Source of the DNA: an uncultured Eubacteriales bacterium
GTDB lineage: Bacteria > Bacillota_A > Clostridia > Oscillospirales > CAG-272
Assembly: GCA_900555345.1 (NCBI GenBank)
Contig: USKS01000005.1
Span: forward strand, 1 to 20,582
Direction of reading: 5' to 3'
DNA length: 20,582 nt
Below the pieces are notes generated by a model. It was not told the origin of the DNA, searched no databases, and saw nothing but the letters and a program-made list of their open reading frames with translations. The translations under genes were made by a program, and so were the position numbers. Position 1 is the stretch's first letter, and each line of letters starts with the position of its first letter. Of this stretch, positions 13,182 through 20,582 are shown in pieces.

Positions 13182-14813
13182 ATGACGCTTCTCCAATATC
13201 TCGGCGCGGGCAGGGTAAGTGACCTTACCTCATACTTTTCAATTGCCTACATGGCGGTCTTTGCACCCATATGTCTCGTGCTGTACAGCCTCATGCCCAA
13301 GAAGTTCAAAAAATATTTTCTGCTTATCGCAAGCGTTATATTTTTCTGGCTCATAAGCGGAACTCTTGTGGCGTATCTCGGCTTTGCAGTGCTTATGATT
13401 CACTATGCGGGCCTTTGGATAGAGCGCATCGGCCTTTCGCGCGATGCGGCTCTTGCAGAAGTTGAAAAGCCGGAGCGCAAGGCTCTGAAAAAGAAGTATA
13501 AAAACCGTCAGCGCGGAGTTGTCATCTTTTCCGCCGTGCTGCTCTTCGGCATACTTCTGACGCTGAAATACAGCGGCTTTTTCATGGGCAATGTAAATAC
13601 ACTGCTCGGCATGATAAAGCCCGATCTGATGCTTGAAATACCGAAATATCTCATGCCTATCGGCATATCGTTCTACACTATGCAGGCGATGTCATATGTG
13701 TTTGACGTATACCGCGGCACGATAAAGGCGGATACGAACATACTGCGCCTTGCGCTGTATATGTCTTTTTTTCCCCAGATAGTCGAAGGCCCTATATGCA
13801 GATACGGCGAGACTGCAGAGCAGCTTTGGAACGTCGAAGGTATTAAGTATAAAAACCTCTGCTTCGGACTTCAGCGGTTCCTTTTCGGACTGATGAAAAA
13901 AATCGTTATCGCCGACAGATTGAATACTCTTGTCGGTACGCTGTATCTAAGCTATGATAAGTATCCAGGCGGATATATTACGGTTGCGGCGGTATGCTAT
14001 ACCGTTCAGCTATATATGGATTTCTCAGGTACAATGGATGCAGTCATCGGCACTGCGGAAATTTTCGGAGTGACCATGCCCGAGAACTTCAAGCGGCCGT
14101 TTTTCTCCCGCACTATATCGGAATTTTGGAAGCGCTGGCACGTAACCCTGGGCGCATGGCTGAAGGATTATATATTCTATCCGGTGACCATGTCAAAGCC
14201 TATGAAAAACCTTACTTCCTCCGCACGCAAAAAGCTGGGCAATCATTTCGGCCCCCTGCTTGCGGGAAGCATAGCTTTGTTCTGTGTCTGGATAATTAAC
14301 GGACTGTGGCACGGCTCGGCATGGAATTTCATATTCTTCGGAATGTACCATTTCGTGCTGATACTTCTCGGCAACATATGCGAGCCGCTGGTGCGGGCGA
14401 TAAATACAAAGCTTAAGATAAATCCGGAGTCAAAGCCGTATAAAGCAATGCAGATCATCCGCACGTGCATACTTGTGTGCATCGGCGAGATGTTCTTCCG
14501 CGCAAACGGTCTGCGCGCAGGCTTTTCAATGCTTAAGCGCCTTTTTACAAGCTTCGGCTTCAAGGCGAGCGGCGCGCTTATATCCGACTTGGGATTTGAC
14601 ACGGGCGATTTTATAATCACTGTAGCAACGCTTCTTATCGTTCTCGGCGTAAGCATTGCAAACGAAAAGGGAATAAGCGTTCGCGAAAAGCTCGCGGGTA
14701 CAAAGCCCGTTGTTCGCTGGGCGGTATTGTACGCGCTTATAATGTTTATCGTTATTTTCGGCGCGTACGGTATAGGATATGTGCCCGTTGATCCCATATA
14801 TGCCAACTTCTGA
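13182..14813 (+). CDS. MBOAT-family membrane O-acyltransferase (DltB/AlgI-like)
   Basis: A multi-span membrane protein of 543 residues, slightly longer than DltB or AlgI. Several hydrophobic helices begin at residue 17 and run to the end. The conserved MBOAT phrases are clear: PIGISFYTMQAMSYVFDVYR (about 157-176), MSFFPQIVEGPICRYGE (about 193-209), WKRWHVTLGAWLKDYIFYP (His320) and NGLWHGSAWNFIFFG with the catalytic His377. DltB takes the aminoacyl group from the carrier protein on the cytoplasmic side and passes it to the outside. Ribosome site CGAGGA at 13168-13173 is 8 bases upstream; the gene starts 5 bases after the carrier protein gene. Two spaced His as in AlgI and DltB support an active enzyme. 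The acceptor (teichoic acid or exopolysaccharide) is unknown. Confidence 0.92.
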   Translation: MTLLQYLGAGRVSDLTSYFSIAYMAVFAPICLVLYSLMPKKFKKYFLLIASVIFFWLISGTLVAYLGFAVLMIHYAGLWIERIGLSRDAALAEVEKPERKALKKKYKNRQRGVVIFSAVLLFGILLTLKYSGFFMGNVNTLLGMIKPDLMLEIPKYLMPIGISFYTMQAMSYVFDVYRGTIKADTNILRLALYMSFFPQIVEGPICRYGETAEQLWNVEGIKYKNLCFGLQRFLFGLMKKIVIADRLNTLVGTLYLSYDKYPGGYITVAAVCYTVQLYMDFSGTMDAVIGTAEIFGVTMPENFKRPFFSRTISEFWKRWHVTLGAWLKDYIFYPVTMSKPMKNLTSSARKKLGNHFGPLLAGSIALFCVWIINGLWHGSAWNFIFFGMYHFVLILLGNICEPLVRAINTKLKINPESKPYKAMQIIRTCILVCIGEMFFRANGLRAGFSMLKRLFTSFGFKASGALISDLGFDTGDFIITVATLLIVLGVSIANEKGISVREKLAGTKPVVRWAVLYALIMFIVIFGAYGIGYVPVDPIYANF

Positions 14814-14845
14814 TAGGCACATTATTTGCAAACGAAAGGTAACAA

Positions 14846-15826
14846 ATGAACAGTAAGGTAAAAAATGTTATACGCGGCGCGGCGTTTATGCTCGGCCTGC
14901 TCCTGCTGCTTGAAGGAGCATCCCTCCTGTTCAAGCCGCGGCGCAAATATGTAGAGGGCGGCGTGCATGACCAGGCGGCAAACGGTATACTCAGCGAGCC
15001 GGAGAATACTATCGACATGGTAGTTCTCGGCGACAGCGAGACATACTGTGCCATCGTTCCGCTGAGGATGTGGGCAAAGCACGGCATAACGTCCTTTGTC
15101 TGCGGCACTTCCGCGCAGAAGCTGTGCTACTCCGAAGAATTTCTGTACAAGGCCTTCAGAAATCAGAGGCCCAAGGTGGTAATCCTCGAAACAAACGCCA
15201 TATACAGAGAGTTTTCCATGGGCGATGAACTTGTGCATAAAGCTGACAAGGTTTTTTCCGTATTCAGATATCATGACAGATGGAAGACCATCGGCGACAG
15301 AAACGCCGCTCTCAGCGCAAAGTATTCGTACATGGAGGGCAGCAAGGGGTATATGTACAATATCTCAGTTGACCCCGTTGCCGATGCTTCCATGCATATG
15401 AGACCGAGCAAGAAGAAAAAGCTCGTCTCAAAGCGCAACGAAGAATATGTTACGAAGATAAAGGAATACTGCGACGATATGGGTGCAAAGCTCATATTGC
15501 TCTCAACGCCCAGCACGAAAAACTGGAACAGCGAAAGACACAACGGTATTCAGAAGCTTGCAAACAAGCTTGAAGTTGATTATATCGATCTGAACACAGA
15601 TCCCTCAAAGGTAGAGATAGACTGGAGCCACGATACCCGCGACAAGGGTAATCACCTTAACTACTACGGCGCTCTGAAGGTGAGCGACTGGCTCGGTACT
15701 TACTTTGCCGAAAACGGAATTCTTGAGGATCACCGCAGCGACGAAAAGTATTCAAAAGAGTGGAACGAAAATGTTGACTACTTCTGCGAAGCCGTAAAGA
15801 TAGATAAAAACACATTTGAAAGCTGA
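14846..15826 (+). CDS. Membrane-anchored SGNH/GDSL-family protein (DltD/AlgJ-like role)
   Basis: A 326-residue protein with one N-terminal transmembrane anchor (residues about 10-28, GAAFMLGLLLLLEGASLL); the rest would lie outside the membrane. The fold is SGNH-like: VVLGDSETY carries the candidate nucleophile Ser64, VVILETNAIYREF resembles block III, and GNHLNYYGALKV near the C-terminus carries the candidate His270, with Asp266 or Asp262 as partner. In dlt operons DltD finishes the transfer to the polymer; in alginate operons AlgJ/AlgX do so. This protein fills the same slot but is not recognisably a DltD. AAAGG lies about 7 bases before ATG 14846. It is the last gene of the operon and a strong terminator follows. 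The exact catalytic triad is uncertain by eye. Confidence 0.82.
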   Translation: MNSKVKNVIRGAAFMLGLLLLLEGASLLFKPRRKYVEGGVHDQAANGILSEPENTIDMVVLGDSETYCAIVPLRMWAKHGITSFVCGTSAQKLCYSEEFLYKAFRNQRPKVVILETNAIYREFSMGDELVHKADKVFSVFRYHDRWKTIGDRNAALSAKYSYMEGSKGYMYNISVDPVADASMHMRPSKKKKLVSKRNEEYVTKIKEYCDDMGAKLILLSTPSTKNWNSERHNGIQKLANKLEVDYIDLNTDPSKVEIDWSHDTRDKGNHLNYYGALKVSDWLGTYFAENGILEDHRSDEKYSKEWNENVDYFCEAVKIDKNTFES

Positions 15827-15830
15827 GCTG

Positions 15831-15870
15831 TAACAGCCGCGGGGCAGAAAAGCCCCGCGGCTGTTATTTA
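15831..15870 (+). terminator. Strong intrinsic terminator of the dlt-like operon
   Basis: A perfect 15-bp stem (15831-15845 with 15852-15866, core CAGCCGCGGGGC) closes a 6-nt loop and is followed by TTTAT. It begins 5 bases after the last stop. Confidence 0.9.
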
Positions 15871-15877
15871 TAAGGCG

Positions 15878-15906
15878 AAAAAAGGCGCGCCCGCGGGCAC
15901 GCCTTT
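15878..15906 (-). terminator. Intrinsic terminator of the glycoside phosphorylase-like gene
   Basis: On the minus strand a 12-bp stem with one G-T pair (15895-15906 with 15881-15892) has a 2-nt gap between its arms (GGGCACGCCTTT and its near-mirror). A run of T (in the minus-strand RNA sense) follows at 15878-15883. The convergent plus-strand terminator is only 11 bases away. Confidence 0.85.
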
Positions 15907-15924
15907 CGTTTATGTTTTGAGAGA

Positions 15925-18459
15925 TCAGTCTATAACTTCGATCACCATACCGTCGTGAATATCTTCGGCGGGTATTCTCAGCTTTTCTGTGTTCATAAGC
16001 TTGCAGAACTCACCCCGTGCTTCTTTTGAGTCGATTCTGAAGCTGCGCTTTGCGCTGCCGCTGTTTTTGTAGCGAACGCAAATAGGATGTCCCTTTACCG
16101 TGACGGAAATTTCCGCTTCGCTGCAGGGCATTTCGGCGGGAGTCTGTATGATGAGCGAGTCAAGGTCGGGGCATATGCCGAAGCCGAATTTAACGCACTC
16201 TTTTATAAGCACCGTTCCGCTGCCCGTGTACCAGTCGCCCATGGAGTCGCCGTCAATATCGTATTCCGGCGCGCGGCAGTAGGAGTTGGGCATTGCAAAG
16301 GCGGTCTTTGTGCAGTTTTCGTGGGAGATAACAACGGATTTCTCCATTTCCTCCCATGCTCTGCGGCTCTCGCCCAGAGTGAACAGCGCCATAATTGCAA
16401 ACATGCTTGCGTGCACGTATGCCGCGGCATTTTCGTACGTTCCGGGGGTTATGGTGCATATGCGTCCCGCCTTGTCGCGTATGGACATGGGAAAAGCCTT
16501 GTCGAATGTCATGAGTCCGTACTCCGAAACAACGGAGTTGAATGCTTTCATGACAACATCCTTCATAGTAGGGTCGCGCTCAATCATGCCGGTGAGCACC
16601 CAAAACGAATGGGAGGTAGTGGATATGCGGGATACGCCGTCGGGATCGTGCCACGAGCCCAGTTTGTAGCCGAGCTTGTCGCCCCAGCCGTGGATAACGC
16701 GTCGCTCGCCTGCGTCATTTGTGTCGATCGCGTACTTTTCAAGACCCGCGATAAGCGCCTTGCTTGTTTTTTCAAACTCGGCGATCCTTTCTGTGTGGCG
16801 TCCGATACGGCGCAGAATTTCGCTCATCTCGCGCAGATTCTGCATGTACTGGAGAGAAGCCATGACGGAAACGCCCGAGCCGAAGTCACGTCCGGGATCG
16901 GTTGTCTTGCCGAGGCCATCGATAGCGTCGTTCCAGTCGCCGTACAGCGCTCTGAGGCAGTGAGTTCCGCACTCGCTGTCAAGGTTTCTGCCGAGAAAGT
17001 CCATGATCGCAAGCATATGATCGAGCACTGTGTCGCGGCGCTCGCTTTTCTTTGTTATGTATGTGTTGTTTTCGCTTGCAACGTAGTATGAGCACTCTTC
17101 GTCAAGTATGGAGTAATCGTCTGTGTAGGCAAGATATGTATAGATTGTGGAGATGACCCAAACGCCCTGGTCGATATACATTCTCAGGTCCATGTCGGGC
17201 AGCATATCGGGGGTGGCGGGCAGGGAGAACTGGCGGGGCGGACGTCCGTCCTCAAGGATAAAATTGAGTGCGGTGATTATCTTGTCGCGGCTCTCTTTGG
17301 GCTGCCATATAAGGCTTGACTCAAGCTGCTGCATGACGTCGCGTATGCCGATGTGAGGGCCTGCGTAGTTCTTGCCAAGTGCGCAGAAGCTGACCTGACG
17401 CTGAACGTTGCGGATAAATCTGTTGAGAACCGCGGCATTGAGTTTTCCGTTCCAGTCTCTAAAGTTTATCTTCATAGAGCTGTAGCGGCACTTTTCCGCT
17501 TCTTCGTCAGACGCAAGAGACAAATCGATTGCGGCGGTGTCAACGTCAGCGCCGATTACCGCCTCTGCCTCGGGGATGCTGTGATAGTACGAAAGATCGT
17601 ACTCGCGGCGGATGTTGCCGCCTGCGGGCAGCTCGTATACGATAAGGTCTGCCGCGACGGGGATGTCGGTGGTGTTCGCGGCGCTGCACTGTTTTGTAAA
17701 GCACCCCTCAAGAAGAGAGCGCGCGTTTGCCATGGTCCTGCCCGCGCCGCCCAGAATATCGGACTTGCCCACGGTGTGGTATTCTTTCAGCACTTTTCCG
17801 CCTTCGCTCGCGCCGTTAATAACAAGACACTGATCGGCGCTGCGCAGAAGATATGAGCCATCGGCATAACGCTTGCCGAACTTTGACATTCTGTCCCAGA
17901 ATGACTCGACCTCAGCAAAGCGGAGAATTGCCTCGATGCTTGAAAGCATATAGAATTCGGTCGGCTCGTCGGTCTTGTTGTGCGCCGTGTACGCAAAGTG
18001 TATGTGCTTTGCTGCGTCAACGTGCATGCGCACGCAGAACGTGAGCTTTTCGGTGTCGGTGATGTAGTAAACGCATCTGGGCGCATATACAACGTATCTC
18101 TTTATGTCGTCGCTTTCAATAAGCTGACGTGACGCGCCCGTGACGGAAACGGGGAAGTATCCTCCGCCTGCGGGGAGTCCCGCGAAGAATAAAATGGACG
18201 GGTCCTCGGAAAAATTGACTGTTTTGAAAATGTTGAAGGTGGATTCGCAAGCCTCGATATATCCCGAAGCGCGCGCCCATACTACAAGTCCGTCCGCGTC
18301 GTAGGGGCAGCGGTTCTCCCCCACTCGTCTGTCCATGCAGACTATCTCGTCGTCGCTCAGATACCAGGTGTTCTGCGGCAGACGGCGGTCATCTGTGGGA
18401 TTTTTCTCAAGGCGGTGTATCTCGCCGAGAATTTTCTCAGTTTTCTCGTAAAGTGTCAT
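15925..18459 (-). CDS. GH94-like glycoside phosphorylase family protein
   Basis: An 844-residue cytoplasmic enzyme (no signal peptide), close to GH94 length. GH94 enzymes cleave a beta-glucoside with phosphate to give a sugar 1-phosphate. Residues about 1-300 form the beta-sandwich part and about 330-800 the (alpha/alpha)6 barrel. LYGDWNDAID at 506-514 carries the general-acid Asp (Asp511 likely). AGPHIGIRDVMQQ (366-378) parallels the G-x-RDQ-x-Q loop, and GTYENAAAYVHASMF parallels the phosphate-loop ENG-x-x-x-H. The usual R-x-SDDLLWLP segment reads YIDQGVWVISTIYTYLAYTDD here, so it is divergent from cellobiose phosphorylases and its substrate cannot be named. RBS AAAGGAAC lies before ATG. 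It has its own promoter and terminator. The substrate-binding protein at the left edge could feed a sugar to it, but they are far apart. Confidence 0.78.
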   Translation of the reverse strand: MTLYEKTEKILGEIHRLEKNPTDDRRLPQNTWYLSDDEIVCMDRRVGENRCPYDADGLVVWARASGYIEACESTFNIFKTVNFSEDPSILFFAGLPAGGGYFPVSVTGASRQLIESDDIKRYVVYAPRCVYYITDTEKLTFCVRMHVDAAKHIHFAYTAHNKTDEPTEFYMLSSIEAILRFAEVESFWDRMSKFGKRYADGSYLLRSADQCLVINGASEGGKVLKEYHTVGKSDILGGAGRTMANARSLLEGCFTKQCSAANTTDIPVAADLIVYELPAGGNIRREYDLSYYHSIPEAEAVIGADVDTAAIDLSLASDEEAEKCRYSSMKINFRDWNGKLNAAVLNRFIRNVQRQVSFCALGKNYAGPHIGIRDVMQQLESSLIWQPKESRDKIITALNFILEDGRPPRQFSLPATPDMLPDMDLRMYIDQGVWVISTIYTYLAYTDDYSILDEECSYYVASENNTYITKKSERRDTVLDHMLAIMDFLGRNLDSECGTHCLRALYGDWNDAIDGLGKTTDPGRDFGSGVSVMASLQYMQNLREMSEILRRIGRHTERIAEFEKTSKALIAGLEKYAIDTNDAGERRVIHGWGDKLGYKLGSWHDPDGVSRISTTSHSFWVLTGMIERDPTMKDVVMKAFNSVVSEYGLMTFDKAFPMSIRDKAGRICTITPGTYENAAAYVHASMFAIMALFTLGESRRAWEEMEKSVVISHENCTKTAFAMPNSYCRAPEYDIDGDSMGDWYTGSGTVLIKECVKFGFGICPDLDSLIIQTPAEMPCSEAEISVTVKGHPICVRYKNSGSAKRSFRIDSKEARGEFCKLMNTEKLRIPAEDIHDGMVIEVID

Positions 18460-18491
18460 AAAAAAGTTCCTTTCGGATAAGTCTTACAGAT

Positions 18492-18520
18492 ATTTTAGCA
18501 TAACAGAGCCCGCACTTCAA
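18492..18520 (-). promoter_or_regulatory. Promoter of the glycoside phosphorylase-like gene
   Basis: On the minus strand TTGAAG (18515-18520), 17-bp spacer, TAAAAT (18492-18497) with an upstream TGC giving an extended -10. Transcription start near 18485, about 26 bases before the ATG. Confidence 0.72.
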
Positions 18521-18528
18521 GTAAACTA

Positions 18529-18557
18529 TTGATTTTTTTGCCCCGATTATGTAATAT
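18529..18557 (+). promoter_or_regulatory. Promoter of nnr-ybaK operon
   Basis: TTGATT (18529-18534), 17-bp spacer, TAATAT (18552-18557). The -35 boxes of this and the divergent promoter are 8 bases apart, so the two promoters may compete. Confidence 0.6.
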
Positions 18558-18577
18558 TAGTACAGGAGGGAAGACAA

Positions 18578-20062
18578 ATGATTCCGATACTTACATCCGC
18601 GCAGATGCGCGATTGCGATATAAAGTGTATACAGGCGGGGGCGCCTTCCGCTGTTCTTATGAGCCGCGCGGCGGATGCCGTGCTTGAGCGGCTGCGCGCG
18701 GATTTTGACTGCACTAACGCGCTGTTCGTCTGCGGCACGGGCAATAACGGCGGCGACGGACTGCTTGCCGCCGCAAAACTTAAAGAGAGCGGAACTGACT
18801 GCACGGTTTATCTTGTCGGCGGCAGCACTTGCCGCCGAAGCGAAGAAAACCGCCGCAGCCTTGATGCGGCGACAGCGGCGGGAGTGCGCTTTACCGACAG
18901 CACCGATTTTTCGGGATACAGCGTTACGGTCGATGCCGTGCTCGGCATCGGCGCCTGCGGCGCGCCGCGCGGCGCCGGTCTTGAAGCCGTAAAAGCTATA
19001 TGCGCGGGCGGCACGCCGGTGCTTTCCGTTGACGTCCCGTCGGGCGTGGACTCCGACAGCGGAGAGATCCCGGGGGCGGCGGTATGTGCCGACGAAACCG
19101 TGACCGTATCCGCATATAAACGCGGACTTCTCCTTGCGCCCGGCGTCGGAAACTGCGGAAAAACCGTTGTCGCCGATATAGGTATTCCGTGCGCAGCCTG
19201 CGGGGATGCGCCCCTCGCCCTTGAAAAGGATGATCTTGAAATTATTCCCGCGCGTCCGATCGTATCCAATAAAGGCACCTTCGGCAGGGTGCTTGTTGTC
19301 GCGGGCAGCCGCGGTATGTGCGGCGCGGCGTATCTCTCCGCAAAGGCTGCATACCGCAGCGGCGCGGGTCTTGTTGAAATATTCACCTGTGAGGAAAACA
19401 GGGCGCAGCTGCAGACGCTTATTCCCGAGGCGATAGTTACGGCATACGAAAAAACTGATGCCGGAAGTCTTCTTCGCTCGTCGCTTCGTCGGGCGACGGT
19501 CGTTGTCGTCGGTCCCGGGCTCTCCGTCGGGGACGAATCAGAAGCTATCGTTAAAACGCTTTACGAAGAGTGCGGAGCGCCTATAGTCATAGACGCGGAT
19601 GCCTTGAATATAACGGCAAAATACTCGCTTACACTGCCGAGGGACGTGCCCTGCGTCGTAACTCCGCACCCCGGTGAGATGGCAAGACTTATAAATTCCG
19701 ATATATCGCACGTCGTTTCAGACCTGTGGGGCTGCGCCGAAAGATTTGCCAAGGAGAGCGGCGCCGTCTGCGTGCTGAAAAGCGAGAGAAGCGTTATATC
19801 GGACGGCGAAAAAATGTTCGTAAATTCCGTCGGTACATCGGCGCTTGCCAAGGGCGGCAGCGGAGATGTGCTCAGCGGCATTATCGGCGCTTTCCTTGCC
19901 GTCGGTATGATTCCTGTATATGCCGCGGCTGCGGCAGTATACGTTCACTCTCTGGCGGGAATTGCAGCTGCCGAAAAAATGGGAGAATATTCGCCTCTTG
20001 CGGGCGAGGTATGCGATATGATACCGCAAATTCTGAAAGAGGTACACAAAAAAACGGTATGA
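18578..20062 (+). CDS. nnr: Bifunctional NAD(P)H-hydrate epimerase / ADP-dependent NAD(P)H-hydrate dehydratase
   Basis: A repair enzyme of 494 residues that restores damaged NAD(P)HX: the N-terminal part (about 1-200, NnrE/YjeF_N) interconverts R and S epimers, and the C-terminal part (about 215-490, NnrD, ribokinase-like fold) dehydrates the S form using ADP. NnrE motifs: FVCGTGNNGGDGLLAAAKL (49-67) and SVDVPSGVDSDSGE. NnrD motifs: SNKGTFGRVLVVAGS, the VTPHPGEMARL segment, and AKGGSGDVLSGIIGAFLAVG near residue 427 with the catalytic Asp of GxGD. Length is normal for the fused form. RBS AGGAGGG lies 8-12 bases upstream of ATG 18578. Its stop overlaps the next start (ATGA), so the two genes are translationally coupled. 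No oddities. Confidence 0.96.
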   Translation: MIPILTSAQMRDCDIKCIQAGAPSAVLMSRAADAVLERLRADFDCTNALFVCGTGNNGGDGLLAAAKLKESGTDCTVYLVGGSTCRRSEENRRSLDAATAAGVRFTDSTDFSGYSVTVDAVLGIGACGAPRGAGLEAVKAICAGGTPVLSVDVPSGVDSDSGEIPGAAVCADETVTVSAYKRGLLLAPGVGNCGKTVVADIGIPCAACGDAPLALEKDDLEIIPARPIVSNKGTFGRVLVVAGSRGMCGAAYLSAKAAYRSGAGLVEIFTCEENRAQLQTLIPEAIVTAYEKTDAGSLLRSSLRRATVVVVGPGLSVGDESEAIVKTLYEECGAPIVIDADALNITAKYSLTLPRDVPCVVTPHPGEMARLINSDISHVVSDLWGCAERFAKESGAVCVLKSERSVISDGEKMFVNSVGTSALAKGGSGDVLSGIIGAFLAVGMIPVYAAAAAVYVHSLAGIAAAEKMGEYSPLAGEVCDMIPQILKEVHKKTV

Positions 20063-20532
20063 ATCAGACTAAGACAAACGCAATGCGCGAGCTTGAGCGC
20101 GCGGGTATAGAATACAAGCATTACACATACGACCCGAACGAGACCGATGGCATAAAGGTTGCCGCGCTTGTGGGCCGTCCTCAGGAGAGAGTTTTCAAAA
20201 CTCTTGTAACGGAGTCGCCTAAAAGAGTGCATTATGTTTTCGTTATTCCCGTGGCGCAAACGCTTGACCTTAAAGCCGCGGCGCGCGCCGTCAGTGAAAA
20301 ATCGGTGCAGATGATAAAGCAGAAAGAGCTTCTGCCGCTGACCGGCTATATCCACGGCGGCTGCTCCCCCGTAGGCATGAAAAAGCGCTTTCGCACGGTC
20401 ATCGACAAAAGCGCAGAGATGCTTCCCGAAATTTGCGTTTCCGCCGGAAAAGTGGGAAATCAGGTGGAGCTTGACCCCATAAAGCTTGCCGCTTTGTGTG
20501 AAGCGGAATTTGCTGATATAACCGTTCACTGA
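20059..20532 (+). CDS. ybaK: Cys-tRNA(Pro)/aminoacyl-tRNA deacylase YbaK/EbsC family
   Basis: A 157-residue member of the YbaK/EbsC family, which hydrolyses mischarged Cys-tRNA(Pro). The start at 20059 overlaps the nnr stop (ATGA). Any longer frame would run inside nnr. Key blocks: RVFKTLVTE (the conserved Lys of the active-site FKTL motif, near residue 54), YVFVIPV, LDLKAAARAVSEKSVQMI, and LTGYIHGGCSPVGMKKRF, the signature glycine-rich loop. It has no anticodon-binding or synthetase part, so it acts as a free-standing editing protein. The ribosome site is weak (GAGG about 16 bases upstream), in line with coupling to nnr. A terminator follows at 20549. Confidence 0.95.
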   Translation: MNQTKTNAMRELERAGIEYKHYTYDPNETDGIKVAALVGRPQERVFKTLVTESPKRVHYVFVIPVAQTLDLKAAARAVSEKSVQMIKQKELLPLTGYIHGGCSPVGMKKRFRTVIDKSAEMLPEICVSAGKVGNQVELDPIKLAALCEAEFADITVH

Positions 20533-20548
20533 TTTCGGAAAAAGCATG

Positions 20549-20576
20549 AAAAACCTCCGCCGCGGCGGAGGTTTTT
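20549..20576 (+). terminator. Intrinsic terminator after ybaK
   Basis: AAAAACCTCCGCC and its inverted copy GGCGGAGGTTTTT (20549-20561 and 20564-20576) form a stem; with a 4-nt CGCG loop it is 12 bp. It is symmetrical with A- and T-runs, so it could work in both directions. Confidence 0.88.
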
Positions 20577-20582
20577 CACATT

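Noticed and set aside
16087..17091. A 334-aa plus-strand frame opposite the GH94-like gene
   Set aside because: Antisense to a recognisable enzyme; the frame follows from codon bias of the real gene.
1..20582. tRNA, rRNA, CRISPR array, transposase, integrase or attachment site
   Set aside because: None seen on reading both strands. The phage cassette has no obvious direct repeats at its ends, although short ones could be missed by eye.

Overview
The window comes from a member of the Clostridia, most likely an uncultured Ruminococcaceae/Oscillospiraceae-type gut bacterium. Grounds: sigma-A-type promoters, AGGAGG-like ribosome sites, a lipoprotein substrate-binding protein, an N4-gp56-type capsid of the kind found in Clostridia prophages, and a DltABC-like envelope module. 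This assignment is inference; no rRNA or housekeeping marker gene is present.

Layout. (1) 1-962: 3' part of a carbohydrate-type ABC transporter substrate-binding protein, then a terminator. (2) 1036-2116: a monocistronic C39-like peptidase lipoprotein with its own promoter and terminator; its real start is a TTG at 1097. (3) 2233-7989: a compact seven-gene phage head cassette, all on the plus strand: scaffold, N4-gp56 major capsid protein, a small head-associated protein, a connector-like protein, a large propeller-like (possibly tail nozzle) protein, a 58-aa protein and a virion-associated protein. A terminator closes it. No terminase, portal, integrase, lysis, tail-fibre or replication gene is visible, and ordinary cellular genes flank it on both sides. 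Several intercistronic hairpins punctuate it. (4) 7993-9105: asnA with its own promoter, ending in a bidirectional terminator shared with a convergent two-gene regulator operon (9111-9843, minus strand). That operon encodes an XRE regulator and a 71-aa protein resembling the regulator's own C-terminal domain. (5) 9844-10245: a 400-bp control region with divergent promoters, a tandem repeat and three palindromes. (6) 10246-15826: a five-gene dlt-like operon: DltA-like adenylation enzyme, fold-III PLP decarboxylase-like protein, acyl carrier protein, DltB/AlgI-like MBOAT transferase, and a membrane-anchored SGNH protein. (7) 15925-18459, minus strand: a GH94-type glycoside phosphorylase-like enzyme. 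(8) 18578-20532: the NAD(P)HX repair enzyme NnrE-NnrD, translationally coupled to a YbaK/EbsC aminoacyl-tRNA deacylase, ending at a terminator.

Two systems stand out. The dlt-like operon has the D-alanylation logic (activate an amino acid, load it on a carrier, hand it across the membrane by an MBOAT) but adds a decarboxylase. The decarboxylase lacks both the PLP-stacking His and the acidic residue that normally holds the distal amine of ornithine, lysine or DAP. My hypothesis is that an acidic amino acid is loaded through its side-chain carboxylate and decarboxylated on the carrier (as in BtrI/BtrK of butirosin synthesis), and that an omega-amino acyl group such as GABA or beta-alanine is then put on an envelope polymer. 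The second is the stand-alone capsid cassette, which could be a prophage remnant, part of a split prophage, or a domesticated particle.
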